From: Peptoniphilus ovalis
Lineage (GTDB): Bacteria > Bacillota > Clostridia > Tissierellales > Peptoniphilaceae
NCBI RefSeq assembly: GCF_018919265.1
Contig: NZ_JAHLQO010000004.1
Span: forward strand, 236,524 to 300,523
Direction: 5' to 3'
Length of the DNA: 64,000 nt
This document shows, one piece after another, positions 7,664 to 15,719 of the stretch; position 1 is the first letter of the stretch; each line of letters opens with the position of its first letter. Made by a program: the position numbers and the translations under genes. The notes beneath the pieces are model-generated. The model did not search any database, was not told where the DNA came from, and saw only the letters and a program-made list of their open reading frames with translations.

Positions 7664-8748
7664 CAGTATTGTTATCCCATAGGCTTTTTATCCTATGGTT
7701 CTAGCACTTCTTTGTTTGTGCTAGCTCAGCATATATTTTCATCTCTTATTTGAGATGGGGAACACTCGTGGGAGAATTATATTCTACAAAGTAGTTTCAT
7801 CTCCTATGCGTTACGATACTAAGTAGCCTTTACTCTACTTAGTTATCTCGGTATCAACATCACAGTCTTTACCGATATTGCTCCCTACTCTTATGTTATC
7901 ACTAACATAAGGGGCGTTAAGTGCTTGTATAAAAATATCATGCTTGCGTTCTAAAAAATAGTTAGCATTTTTATATAAATAGCTACAAATGTTTAATACA
8001 TTTTCTATCCCAGTAGCTCTCAAATAATAAGATTTTCCTTTTTCTCCATAATTTTTATGAAAAACAACATTCGGAAGATTTTCACTGAAATGATTTTTAA
8101 CAAAATCCAATGTCGCTTTTGTTCCAACGAGAGTTATTGACAATTGAAAATATCCAGTATTTTCATTAACAACATCACTCATACATAAAGAACCATCTGC
8201 ATCATAAAAACCTCTTATCATGTGCCTTTCCAGTTTGGTATTTTGCAATTTTGGAGGTTCGTAAATCAATGATTTTGCTTGAACACAATTTAATTCTGCT
8301 AATCTGTTTGAAATTCGAGGAGAATTAAAAACCATCCTATAAGATACATATTTGTTCTTTGTTACTTTTTTTGTTATGTTGCTAGTGCATTTTAGACTTT
8401 CTTTAAATTTTTCCAAATGGTTTAAATCTTTTTCTTAAAGAGAAAGCTCTAGCTTTCCACTATCTTCAGAATTATAACCATCTGCACTAAAAAAACCTAA
8501 CCAATAAGCTTTTTCTTCGTTGTTAATGTTGTCAAAAAAGGAATCATCAATTTTAATTTTTCTTTGTCTTTGTGGTTTTTTATAAGAACAGTTTTTTGCC
8601 ACTATTCTTTGAACATGAGTATAGCTAACGTTCAATTTGTCGGCTATTTCTTGTCTTTTCATACCACTATTGAATAAAGAAATTATTTCATTTTTATACA
8701 ATTGGGTTATTGTTACATCACTCCTAACTATCAAGCACTTATTCGTTC
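7664..8748 (-). other. intron interrupting the helicase P-loop, probably group I
   Basis: The helicase is interrupted exactly inside Walker A. Removing 7664-8748 (1,085 nt, not a multiple of three, so not an intein) joins GRAKG to GKS and restores GRAKGGKS in frame. At this boundary the upstream exon ends in U and the intron ends in G, the group I rule. The 3' part folds into several hairpins: 7815-7826 with 7835-7847, 7741-7745 with 7752-7756, 7701-7707 with 7718-7724, and 7677-7683 with 7692-7698. A LAGLIDADG gene lies inside. I could not place P1 or the P3/P7 core by eye, so the class is inference. Confidence 0.75.
7835..8734 (-). pseudogene. LAGLIDADG homing endonuclease with one in-frame stop codon
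   Basis: A frame of 299 codons begins 14 nt inside the intron with a TTG. It has a helix-turn-helix near the N-terminus (KRQEIADKLNVSYTHVQRI) and two LAGLIDADG motifs, LGFFSADG and RGFYDADG. Between them a single TAA near 8437 interrupts an otherwise continuous frame (ELSL stop EKDLNHLEKF), with no frameshift. The enzyme would cut intron-less helicase alleles and spread the intron. As written it yields a 99-residue fragment and a possible TTG-initiated 193-residue fragment. Its stop lies in the intron's 3' hairpin region. Confidence 0.85.
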
Positions 8749-9390
8749 ACCCTTTGCCCTACCTACCAAAACAACCAACTCTCCTTGTCTATAAGTATAA
8801 AATTTATTTAAAGGTTCGATTTTTGTTGGTATTCCAATTTCACCATTCTTGACATCTTTTCTTACTTTTTCCATTACATCATCAAATAAATCACCAATAT
8901 ACTTATAGTTATCAGCAATAGTATATTTTGATATGATTTTGTCAGTATTTTGTCTTAGAGAATCGATTACATCTTCTCTTGATTTACTATCTCCGTTTTC
9001 AATATATTCCATTTGATTTTCTAAAGATTGGTGCATATCTCTAAAAAATGACATTTTAGTTACTATTTCAGCTTGAGTTAGAACATCATCTTTCTTGTAT
9101 TCTTGTCCTAATTCCATCAATGTTTGTAAATAGTCCAATCCACCATTTTTTTCAATTTCTTTTTCAAATTCAATGTTTTCATTTTTTGCTGTAGATAATA
9201 TCGTAAAAGGGTCAATTTTATCACCCTTAAAGGTTTCATATATCTTTCTTAAAATATAGTAGATTATCTTATGAACTGATGAATAGAAGTGTTCAGGTTC
9301 AAGATTTTGTAACTCCACTATAATATCTGGATTGTTCATTACTCCAGAAATAACCATTCTCTCTGCTATTATATTGTTGTTGACTGTCAA
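8749..9390 (-). CDS. replicative DnaB-type helicase, exon 1 (N-terminal domain)
   Basis: 214 codons from a TTG at 9390, which has a strong ribosome site (AAGGGAG, 7 nt upstream). The DnaB N-terminal primase-interaction fold is visible: NIIAERMVISGVMNNP, HFYSSVHKIIYYIL, GLDYLQTL. The segment ends GELVVLVGRAKG, the first half of Walker A, at the intron boundary. If unspliced, translation stops after about six further codons, giving a protein without ATPase. Splicing is therefore required for replication. Confidence 0.85.
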
Positions 9391-9748
9391 TTAAACTCTC
9401 CCTTAATTGTTTGATAACTTTAGTAAAATAAAATGGGAATTGAGAATAATGCAAACCCTGAACTTCTTTAATGATATTTAAAATTTCTATAAATTCATAC
9501 TCATCTTCTCTTTTTTTGAAGTCATCAAACACAAATTTTTCTTTCTTTATTTTGTATTTCCATTCAAAATAGAGTTTCAAGAAAAAGAAATCATATTTTT
9601 TCTCTTTTGAGAAAACATCCATTAAATTGTTTATTGTTTCAGGCGTTTCATCACATAGTTTTGCAATTTCCCTTTTTAAATATCTTCTTGAAGTCCATCT
9701 TGTTTCGCCACCAGCTCTTGGCTGTCCTAATAAAGGAAATTCTCTCAT
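9299..9748 (-). CDS. hypothetical replication-region protein
   Basis: 149 residues, basic and helical, with a possible DNA-binding opening (RYLKREIAKLCDETPETINNLMDVF). It starts in an ATGA overlap with the mazF-like gene and runs 92 bp into the helicase exon, an unusually long overlap. Its last 30 or so residues may be an artefact of a lost stop. The location immediately before the helicase fits a helicase loader or replisome organiser; sequence support for that is weak. Confidence 0.6.
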   Translation of the reverse strand: MREFPLLGQPRAGGETRWTSRRYLKREIAKLCDETPETINNLMDVFSKEKKYDFFFLKLYFEWKYKIKKEKFVFDDFKKREDEYEFIEILNIIKEVQGLHYSQFPFYFTKVIKQLRESLIDSQQQYNSRENGYFWSNEQSRYYSGVTKS

Positions 9749-10104
9749 AATCCTAAAGATACCTTTATTTTTTCATCAATATCTTTCATAGTTTCAACAT
9801 CAAGTGATGCTATAAAAGATATAATTCTTCTTCTGTCTATTGTTAAGATTTGCTCTAATAGGGCAATGGACTTCTTTCTCAATTCAATTCCAATCACATG
9901 AGTTGGCAAATCTATATTGTTTTTCTTTCCTGCTGTAATTGGTGCTATAATAACTGTTGGTGAATATTCATTCCCTATATTGTTTTGGATAATAACTGCT
10001 GGTCTAATTCCATCTTGTTCATATCCAAATCTTTCTCCTAAGTCTACCATTACAACATCACCACGTTTAAGTTTTAAATCAAATTCATTTGTCTGACTCA
10101 TCAA
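9745..10104 (-). CDS. mazF: MazF/PemK-family endoribonuclease toxin
   Basis: 119 residues. Typical PemK/MazF fold: KRGDVVMVDLG, QDGIRPAVIIQNN, SPTVIIAPIT, LLEQILTIDRRRI. Members cleave mRNA at short motifs and are normally neutralised by a small antitoxin encoded just upstream. Here both flanking genes overlap by ATGA, and the upstream one is a 370-aa antirepressor, so no ordinary antitoxin gene is adjacent. It may act as a controlled host-mRNA nuclease during infection, or the antitoxin may be elsewhere. The second Met may be the start. Confidence 0.88.
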   Translation of the reverse strand: MMSQTNEFDLKLKRGDVVMVDLGERFGYEQDGIRPAVIIQNNIGNEYSPTVIIAPITAGKKNNIDLPTHVIGIELRKKSIALLEQILTIDRRRIISFIASLDVETMKDIDEKIKVSLGL

Positions 10105-11213
10105 GATAAGACTCCATTTAAAAACTTATTTAATAAATATTGTTGACCTTTTGGTGTTACTTTTGATACCATTCCAATTCTGTTGTTGCCATATTTATCA
10201 ATAAATGATGTTTCTTCAATTGTCAACAAGCCCATTTGAACAGCTTTTTGAGTTGGTATATTAGTAAGTTGATTATTTTGATATTCTCTAGTGACAAACT
10301 TTCTATCTCTAAGCCATTTAAACAGTCTGTTTCTTCCAATATTAATTCCATTAAGATGTAATATTTTTGCCATTGCATTTACTGTGATTGAATCATCTGA
10401 ACTTTTAACTTGTTTTGCAAATTTAACATCATCTTTTTGATTTTCCAACAGTTCTTTTTGAGTTGTTATTATATCTTTTTGTTTATTCAGCTCTTCATTT
10501 AACTGGTCTGTCTTTTTCATCATATTTTTAATAAGTGCTATATCCATTTCATCTTTTGTTGAGAAATAGTTTCTAACAAATTTATCTTTTTCATCAATAT
10601 AGCCACCAGTTTTTCTAATTGTTTGTAGAACATTTCTAACCCACTGTCTGAACTTATCTGCTTTAGGTTGTCTTGATAAAAATGTAATTTCGTAAATGCC
10701 ATCTTCATTATAGAGAAGTGTGTTTAGATTTACTTTATTTAGTTCGCTATTTTTAGCCGTTTGTCCCCTACCACAATTTGTGGTATGGTAGTTAAACCTT
10801 GAAATTTCAACACTCATTTCATCTAACTGCTTATTCCTTTCATGCAATCTAACTATCGCACTTTCTGCCTCATAATCTAAAGCATCTGATATTTGTTTCC
10901 TTGTCATATAGACATTGTCATTCATGTCTTGATAAAAATCACATTTAGTGCCTAAAAATTCACCCTGCTTTACAAGTTTTAATTCCCCTAAAAGTGCTTT
11001 ATCTTCATCATTCACTTTCTCATCAACTACCCTAAATTCATTTTTAAAGTATTCTATTCCCTCTTCTGTTATAGCCTTTACTACTCTTCCTTGATGGTTT
11101 TTAGCAGTTGTCATTGTCTTTTTTGGAAAATTCTTCTTTTTTGTCTTTTTTAATATTTTTTGTGGTGTTGTATTAAACATTTCTGCAAGTTCTTTATAAG
11201 TATAAGCTTTCAT
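10101..11213 (-). CDS. phage antirepressor, BRO-N plus KilAC domains
   Basis: 370 residues in three parts. An N-terminal helix-turn-helix (TYKELAEMFNTTPQKILKK) comes first. A BRO-N domain (MTRKQISDALDYEAESAIV, LYNEDGIYEITFLS, KADKFRQWVRNVL, TGGYI) follows at about 85-210. A coiled segment then leads to a C-terminal KilAC/ANT domain (AKILHLNGINIGRNRLFKWL, TPKGQQYLLNKF). Such proteins bind DNA or repressor and help induction. It heads the tightly overlapped mazF-helicase-primase gene string. Confidence 0.88.
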   Translation of the reverse strand: MKAYTYKELAEMFNTTPQKILKKTKKKNFPKKTMTTAKNHQGRVVKAITEEGIEYFKNEFRVVDEKVNDEDKALLGELKLVKQGEFLGTKCDFYQDMNDNVYMTRKQISDALDYEAESAIVRLHERNKQLDEMSVEISRFNYHTTNCGRGQTAKNSELNKVNLNTLLYNEDGIYEITFLSRQPKADKFRQWVRNVLQTIRKTGGYIDEKDKFVRNYFSTKDEMDIALIKNMMKKTDQLNEELNKQKDIITTQKELLENQKDDVKFAKQVKSSDDSITVNAMAKILHLNGINIGRNRLFKWLRDRKFVTREYQNNQLTNIPTQKAVQMGLLTIEETSFIDKYGNNRIGMVSKVTPKGQQYLLNKFLNGVLS

Positions 11214-11704
11214 CTTTTACCCCTCTCTTTTAATTTCATTTCTACTCTTAAATACTTCTTAGAGCTTTTTCTAAAACTCATAGTTTCCGTTAAATAGTAC
11301 CTATCATAGTTATAATGAGTTAATAGAAAATCAATCCATAATTTAAAATTTTTAGGCAAAAAATCTATTTGATATTTATTAAAAGTATTTTCTATTTTCC
11401 TTGATAGGTATTTCCCACTTTTGCCATTTTTTAAATCTCTTACAAGATTTTGGAAAAATCTATAGTTGGAATCATAAAATAACTCACATATACAAGTGTC
11501 ATACATTGTATGCTCTATAATACTTTTTGCTGGAGTATAATAACTAACCTCTCCAAATAAATAAACTTTATCTTTTAAGGATATAAGATGAGTTACATCT
11601 CTTATCCTTAAAAGTTTTTTATTATTTTTATATAAAGTCATAGTTACAGGACTACCAAAGAAGCTTTCGGTACAATTTTTTAAGTCAAACTTATAAATTC
11701 TCAA
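11210..11704 (-). CDS. hypothetical protein
   Basis: 164 residues, basic, beta-rich first half and helical second half, no recognised motif. It overlaps the antirepressor start by 4 bp and the end of the Sak4-like gene by 14 bp. Function unknown. Confidence 0.65.
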   Translation of the reverse strand: MRIYKFDLKNCTESFFGSPVTMTLYKNNKKLLRIRDVTHLISLKDKVYLFGEVSYYTPAKSIIEHTMYDTCICELFYDSNYRFFQNLVRDLKNGKSGKYLSRKIENTFNKYQIDFLPKNFKLWIDFLLTHYNYDRYYLTETMSFRKSSKKYLRVEMKLKERGKR

Positions 11705-12728
11705 TTAGCTCTTTGACCTTGTTAAACTCATCTGTATTTGAAATCTCATTCATGAGTTCTACTGTAGTATTTTTCTTAATTATTTGCTGAATATCTTCTG
11801 GAGTGGCTTTCTTCTCTTTTATTTTCTTCATGGCTTGATTTAAAAGCTCCTCAATTTTTGCTTTGGTAACGTTTTCCACATTTGCAGGCTTTTCTTCTTT
11901 TAACTCATCTTCCACATCTTTAACTTTCGGACTATCTTTTAAGTCTTTTTCGATAATGGGTTCTTCGCTATTCACACTTAGCAACTCTTGTGCTTTTTCT
12001 TTGAATAGTGACTTAATTATATTTGCAGTTTCTTTTGCTGTGTTGCCAGCATATATGAATTGTGGAAATCCATTAATTCTTGCCTTAGCTTCGTAATTTT
12101 CGCCACCATCAAATCTGATTACTCTTTTAGCTGTCACATTTCCTTCTGAATCTTTCTCAAATTCCTTGTCAAAATAAAGGATAAAGTCAACTTTTTTAAT
12201 TACTTGATTGACTGCTGTAGAGCCTAATTGAAGTGTAATCTTATCATATTTGACATCTTTTCTATCAATTGTTTGAACTTTATCATGTGCTATATAGTGA
12301 AATCTAAGTCCACAAGCTTCAATTTCTGAAATTCTTTTCTCAAATTCTCTTGTAATTGCAGCCCAACCAGCTCCATAAGCTCCATCAGCTGGACTATCCC
12401 AACCATTAGCCATACAAACATACTCTTCACATTTAGTTCTCATAATATCTACTGTGTCAACAACAATAGACTTAAAAGGATATTGCTTGCCTTCTTTGTT
12501 TATCTTCTTAATTTCTTTAACAAACAATAAGAAGTCTTTCCAAGTGAACATATCTTGTACATACACTTCTAGTGCATTTTGACCTTGTTCCCATGCTAAA
12601 AACAATGGGTCATCAAATAGATAAGAGGCAACTGATGATTTTCCAATTCCTGGTGAGCCATATAATGTGAAATTGTATTGATTTAAGTCCACAATAGGTT
12701 TTCTTTTTTGTAGATTTAATAAATCCAT
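11691..12728 (-). CDS. Sak4-like RecA-fold ATPase (single-strand annealing protein)
   Basis: 345 residues. Walker A GSPGIGKSS lies near residues 24-32 and the Walker B strand SIVVDTVD near 88-95. FHYIAHDK and a sensor-like FILYFDKEF follow (AAA_24/Sak4 group). The last third is an acidic, Lys/Glu-rich linker plus a small helical domain. Sak4 proteins anneal single-stranded DNA for phage recombination and work with a cognate SSB. An SSB-like gene lies just upstream in the same operon, which supports the call. Confidence 0.8.
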   Translation of the reverse strand: MDLLNLQKRKPIVDLNQYNFTLYGSPGIGKSSVASYLFDDPLFLAWEQGQNALEVYVQDMFTWKDFLLFVKEIKKINKEGKQYPFKSIVVDTVDIMRTKCEEYVCMANGWDSPADGAYGAGWAAITREFEKRISEIEACGLRFHYIAHDKVQTIDRKDVKYDKITLQLGSTAVNQVIKKVDFILYFDKEFEKDSEGNVTAKRVIRFDGGENYEAKARINGFPQFIYAGNTAKETANIIKSLFKEKAQELLSVNSEEPIIEKDLKDSPKVKDVEDELKEEKPANVENVTKAKIEELLNQAMKKIKEKKATPEDIQQIIKKNTTVELMNEISNTDEFNKVKELIENL

Positions 12729-12738
12729 TTAAATCACC

Positions 12739-13020
12739 TTAAATGTTTTTAATGGCATCTTTTAAGCCTTTTCCAGCACTAAACTTAACTCTTTTCCCTG
12801 CTGGTATTCTAATAGTTTGTTGTGGGTTTCTAGGATTTACTCCATCTCTTTCTGGTGTGTCTTTTACTTCAAAAGAACCAAATCCAACTATTTGAACTCT
12901 TTCTCCCGCTTTAAGTGTTTGTTCAATTACTTCAAAAACACTATCTACATATTGAGCTGTTGTTGTCTTAGGTGCGTTCATTCTGTCTGCTACGTTTGCA
13001 ATTAAATCTTTCTTATTCAT
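12739..13020 (-). CDS. hup: HU-family DNA-binding protein
   Basis: 93 residues, complete. Clear HU sequence: MNKKDLIANVADRM at the start, VQIVGFGSFEV, the DNA-binding arm RNPQQTIRIPAGK and FSAGKGLKDAI. It bends and compacts DNA as a dimer, probably assisting replication or packaging. A good ribosome site (AAGGAG) precedes the start. Confidence 0.95.
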   Translation of the reverse strand: MNKKDLIANVADRMNAPKTTTAQYVDSVFEVIEQTLKAGERVQIVGFGSFEVKDTPERDGVNPRNPQQTIRIPAGKRVKFSAGKGLKDAIKNI

Positions 13021-13035
13021 TCTTTAAAATCTCCT

Positions 13036-13236
13036 TTAATAACACGTTTTTTTTATTCTTTCTAACAAAATATCAATATAATCTCTCATTGATGATGCTT
13101 GCTTTAAATATAGCGCAGGTACATCATCTTGAGCATTGATATAAAACTTTAGTTTTTGATAATTACTTATCAAAACTTCTAGTTCTTTAACTAATCTTCT
13201 TCCACGTTCGTAAATTTTTTGACTTTCAATATCCAT
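13036..13236 (-). CDS. small conserved phage protein (crAss001_48-like)
   Basis: 66 residues, helical. The pattern IYERGRRLVKELEVLISNY.KL at the start and SMRDYIDILLERI at the end matches a small family widespread in gut phages, often labelled crAss001_48-related. Activity unknown. It lies between the HU and SSB-like genes. Confidence 0.6.
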   Translation of the reverse strand: MDIESQKIYERGRRLVKELEVLISNYQKLKFYINAQDDVPALYLKQASSMRDYIDILLERIKKTCY

Positions 13237-13248
13237 GGACTATCTCCC

Positions 13249-13980
13249 TTAAAATGGAATATCTTCATTGTCTACTGGAAATGGAAAATCTTCTTCATCT
13301 TCTAGTTCTGATTCTTCTGCTAAGATATATCCTTGAACTACATTTATTTTGTTGATATATTTTCTGTTAACTCCAGCAGGTGCTACATTATCTATAGTCT
13401 TTCCATAAGACTTCATTGAGCTTGTATCAACATCTGCTACACTTCTGCTAATATATTCAGCTGTTACTGATATATTATCTCCCATTTCAATATCATCAAA
13501 ATAACCTTCCATTGATTCATCTAAAGATACTTTATAATTTTCACTTTTACCTCTAAAGTCATCATAAACTTCGATTGTTATTTCTTTTCCTCTTTCAGTT
13601 TCTGTATCTATTTTCTTTTTTAAGATGCCAGCAATAGTTATATAAGCCTTTGGATTGTCTATTGGCTCTATATGTTCTGTTACAAATGCAGTATAATTGA
13701 GGTTTTCTCTTAGATTGCCTTGTTTGTCTTCATACTCATTTATAGATACAGTACCTCTAGCTTTTAGAAAATCACCTTTTCTAAGTTCAGTCATCATTCT
13801 TTTAATTCTTTGTGGGTCTTTTTTAGTGTTGAATGTTGTATAAGTTATAAAATCTTCTCCAGCTTTTAATGTAATTTTTAAAAGCTCTTTAGTTCCGTTA
13901 GAGTATTCTACTCTTTCAATTTTTTCTAGTGTTCCACTAGCTAAAAATCTAGCATCATATTGTGCTTTAATAAAAACCAT
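13249..13980 (-). CDS. SSB-like single-stranded DNA-binding protein
   Basis: About 243 residues. The body is beta-rich with two OB-like halves (FLASGTLEKIERVEY near the start; AYITIAGILKKKI near the middle). The acidic tail ends DNEDIPF, matching the DDDIPF tip with which bacterial SSB binds its partners. No classical SSB signature is present, so this is a diverged or analogous SSB. I start at the ATG at 13980 because a consensus promoter overlaps the alternative ATG at 14007. The AAGGAG directly abuts 13980, so the start is not settled. Confidence 0.7.
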   Translation of the reverse strand: MVFIKAQYDARFLASGTLEKIERVEYSNGTKELLKITLKAGEDFITYTTFNTKKDPQRIKRMMTELRKGDFLKARGTVSINEYEDKQGNLRENLNYTAFVTEHIEPIDNPKAYITIAGILKKKIDTETERGKEITIEVYDDFRGKSENYKVSLDESMEGYFDDIEMGDNISVTAEYISRSVADVDTSSMKSYGKTIDNVAPAGVNRKYINKINVVQGYILAEESELEDEEDFPFPVDNEDIPF

Positions 13981-14005
13981 CTCCTTTTCATTTTGATTTA
14001 GGTAC

Positions 14006-14043
14006 ATATTAGCATAATCTAAAATTTAATGCAAGCGTTTTCA
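14006..14043 (-). promoter_or_regulatory. promoter of the SSB-HU-Sak4 operon with a cre-like box
   Basis: On the minus strand TTGCAT (14034-14029), a 17-bp spacer and TAATAT (14011-14006) with an extended TG form a strong sigma-A promoter. Overlapping the -35 is TGAAAACGCTTGCA (14043-14030), which fits the CcpA cre consensus TGWAARCGYTWNCW at every position. Confidence 0.65.
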
Positions 14044-14069
14044 TGAAATTATTTTATTAAATTTTGTGA

Positions 14070-14426
14070 TTATTCAAAGAATATTGGTATACCAATATCT
14101 TTGGCTTTCTTAATCTCTATTTTTACCCCTTTTGAAGTTTCCCAATTTTTCAACACAAACAAACAATCACATTGATTAATTTGTGCAATCGTTTCTTCCA
14201 TTGCTTTTCCCCATGGTGTGTTTATATCAATTCTTGCTGGATTGTAACACTCAATGCCTAAACATTTAAATTTTAGTTCAGCGTTATCAAAAAACATTTT
14301 ATAGGTGTCAATCCTATTTGTAATCGCTCCCGACAAGAACACTTTTGGATATTGTCCATTTTTATAATAAAAATCAACTATAAAATTAAATAGACTTGGC
14401 TTCATAAATATATTTATCTTAATCAC
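14070..14426 (-). CDS. DUF4406 protein, nucleoside deoxyribosyltransferase-like fold
   Basis: 118 residues from a GTG; an ATG seven codons later is an alternative. KVFLSGAIT, GIECYNPARI, ETIAQINQCDCLFVLKNW and SKGVKIEIKKAKDIGIPIF match the DUF4406 family, distantly related to nucleoside 2-deoxyribosyltransferases. Found in many phages; substrate unknown. It ends 27 bp before the SSB promoter. Confidence 0.8.
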   Translation of the reverse strand: MIKINIFMKPSLFNFIVDFYYKNGQYPKVFLSGAITNRIDTYKMFFDNAELKFKCLGIECYNPARIDINTPWGKAMEETIAQINQCDCLFVLKNWETSKGVKIEIKKAKDIGIPIFFE

Positions 14427-14600
14427 CCCCTTATAAGTTTTTTTAACTGTATGTCCAATTTTAAAGAAAACGTTTTTACATAAGCAATTCCTCTCATGGA
14501 ATTTAAAAACTTAAAATAGATAGTGTTTTGATTGTCTAATAAGGCTTTAAACTTACCAGCTTGTGTTTCCTTTGTTTTTACATTTCTGTATATGGCTTCA
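14423..14600 (-). other. start-less open frame, possible gene remnant
   Basis: Between two genes about 55 codons read open without a usable start: TKETQAGKFKALLDNQNT, then FLNSMRGIAYVKTF, stop at 14423. It looks coding by composition. Only the last 24 codons follow an ATG, and that has no good ribosome site. It may be the C-terminal piece of a deleted gene or chance. Confidence 0.35.
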
Positions 14601-15000
14601 CAAAATTTTTATATTCTTCAGGAATATACTTCAAATCTTTCTTTTTCCATGTTTGCCTTAATTCTTCATTCCTTCTTGATGCAAACCATGTATTATCTTT
14701 GTGAGTTAAATATTGTTGCTCTCCATCTGATGTTTTTAAATGTGGCAGTGGAACATAATATCTTAATTCCCCTCTGTTCTCAATTGGTGTTTCGGCAAAT
14801 TGTATTGCTTTTGAAATCATTTTTAAATCATTATCAACACAATAATTATTTTCAATAAATATCACATTTCGCTCATCTTTATCAATTCTTATTAAATTTG
14901 TGCCAAATTGTCTACTGTTTCTTAAATCATGAAATATCATATCTTCTTCTAATTCATAGCCATATAGTTTTGCGTACCTTTTTAGTTGTGTAATTGTCAT
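14578..15000 (-). CDS. phage protein with DUF1642-like C-terminus
   Basis: 140 residues. The C-terminal half (RYYVPLPHL, GEQQYLTHKDNTWFASRR, LKYIPEEYKNFVKPY) resembles the tail of DUF1642-type phage proteins, whose function is unknown. The N-terminal half is unique. Good ribosome site before the ATG. Confidence 0.65.
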   Translation of the reverse strand: MTITQLKRYAKLYGYELEEDMIFHDLRNSRQFGTNLIRIDKDERNVIFIENNYCVDNDLKMISKAIQFAETPIENRGELRYYVPLPHLKTSDGEQQYLTHKDNTWFASRRNEELRQTWKKKDLKYIPEEYKNFVKPYTEM

Positions 15001-15012
15001 ATTTAAATCTCC

Positions 15013-15468
15013 TTAATATAATTCTAATTCTGGCTTCACCCAGTTTTGATAATAGTATTTTATTTCCTCATCACTAAGAGTGCTAAAATCCATATCTTCC
15101 TCTGGATAACCATCAAAAAATCCTAATTCTTTATTATTTTCAAGCCATACAATAGTTAAATCTCTAATTAGTTTTTTGCTGTTTTTCAGCTTATGCTCAT
15201 ACATTTCAACAAACTGTCTTACATCATCTTCTGTTGCACAATCTTTATATATATCATCATTTTCGTAAATTGTATAATATTCTCTGGTAGAGTCAAAATC
15301 ATACTCTTCTGTACTAGATATTAAAGGTTGATTTACTAAACAAAAATCTGGTCTATCTACATTCTTTTTTGTTATATTTTTTAAATCTATTATCCCCCTT
15401 TTTTCAATGTTGCAAACTACTTCTTGAATTGCTACGTTGTTAATTCTAAATAATTCTTGTAATGTCAT
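15013..15468 (-). CDS. hypothetical acidic protein downstream of the candidate origin
   Basis: 151 residues, acidic with many Tyr and Asp; no recognised motif. It is the first gene on the leftward side of the iteron region, with AAAGGAG before its ATG. Function unknown. Confidence 0.65.
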   Translation of the reverse strand: MTLQELFRINNVAIQEVVCNIEKRGIIDLKNITKKNVDRPDFCLVNQPLISSTEEYDFDSTREYYTIYENDDIYKDCATEDDVRQFVEMYEHKLKNSKKLIRDLTIVWLENNKELGFFDGYPEEDMDFSTLSDEEIKYYYQNWVKPELELY

Positions 15469-15508
15469 TTTTTACTCCTTTTCTTTTTTTTAATGAGTAT
15501 TTCAGTCG

Positions 15509-15713
15509 AGGCACTCATCTGTCTATACCCCCTAGACATTTCAGTGCCTAATATAGGCACTCATTTGTCTACCAATAAATAAAAGTATAAATAAAAGATA
15601 TATAACTAAAATATATATAATATATAATTAAATATAATTTATAATATTATTAATAATATATTTTATAATTATATATATAATATATATATTATTTATTGGT
15701 GGACATTTCTGTC
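15509..15713. other. candidate phage replication origin: iterons and AT-rich core
   Basis: Non-coding. Iteron copies are AGGCACTCATCTGTCTA (15509-15525), an inverted copy TAGACATTTCAGTGCCTA (15533-15550) and TAGGCACTCATTTGTCTA (15554-15571). A shorter GACATTTCTGTC is at 15702-15713. A 17-bp inverted repeat with one mismatch (15566-15582, 15689-15705) brackets about 105 bp that are nearly pure A/T, a plausible unwinding element. The adjacent gene (15720-15983) encodes a replication-initiator-type helix-turn-helix. Confidence 0.6.
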
Positions 15714-15719
15714 TTTTTA

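Noticed and set aside
7664..8748. Intein in the DnaB helicase, a classic P-loop insertion
   Set aside because: The insert length is not a multiple of three, stops follow in frame immediately, and no intein splice-site residues (N-terminal Cys/Ser, C-terminal His-Asn) are present; an RNA intron explains the junction.
9299..9748. DnaD- or DnaC-type helicase loader assignment
   Set aside because: Only the position supports it; no DnaD or AAA motif is visible, so it stays hypothetical.
15600..15700. Transposon-like terminal inverted repeats around the AT-only stretch
   Set aside because: No transposase, no target duplication, and the repeats belong with the iterons; an origin is a better reading.
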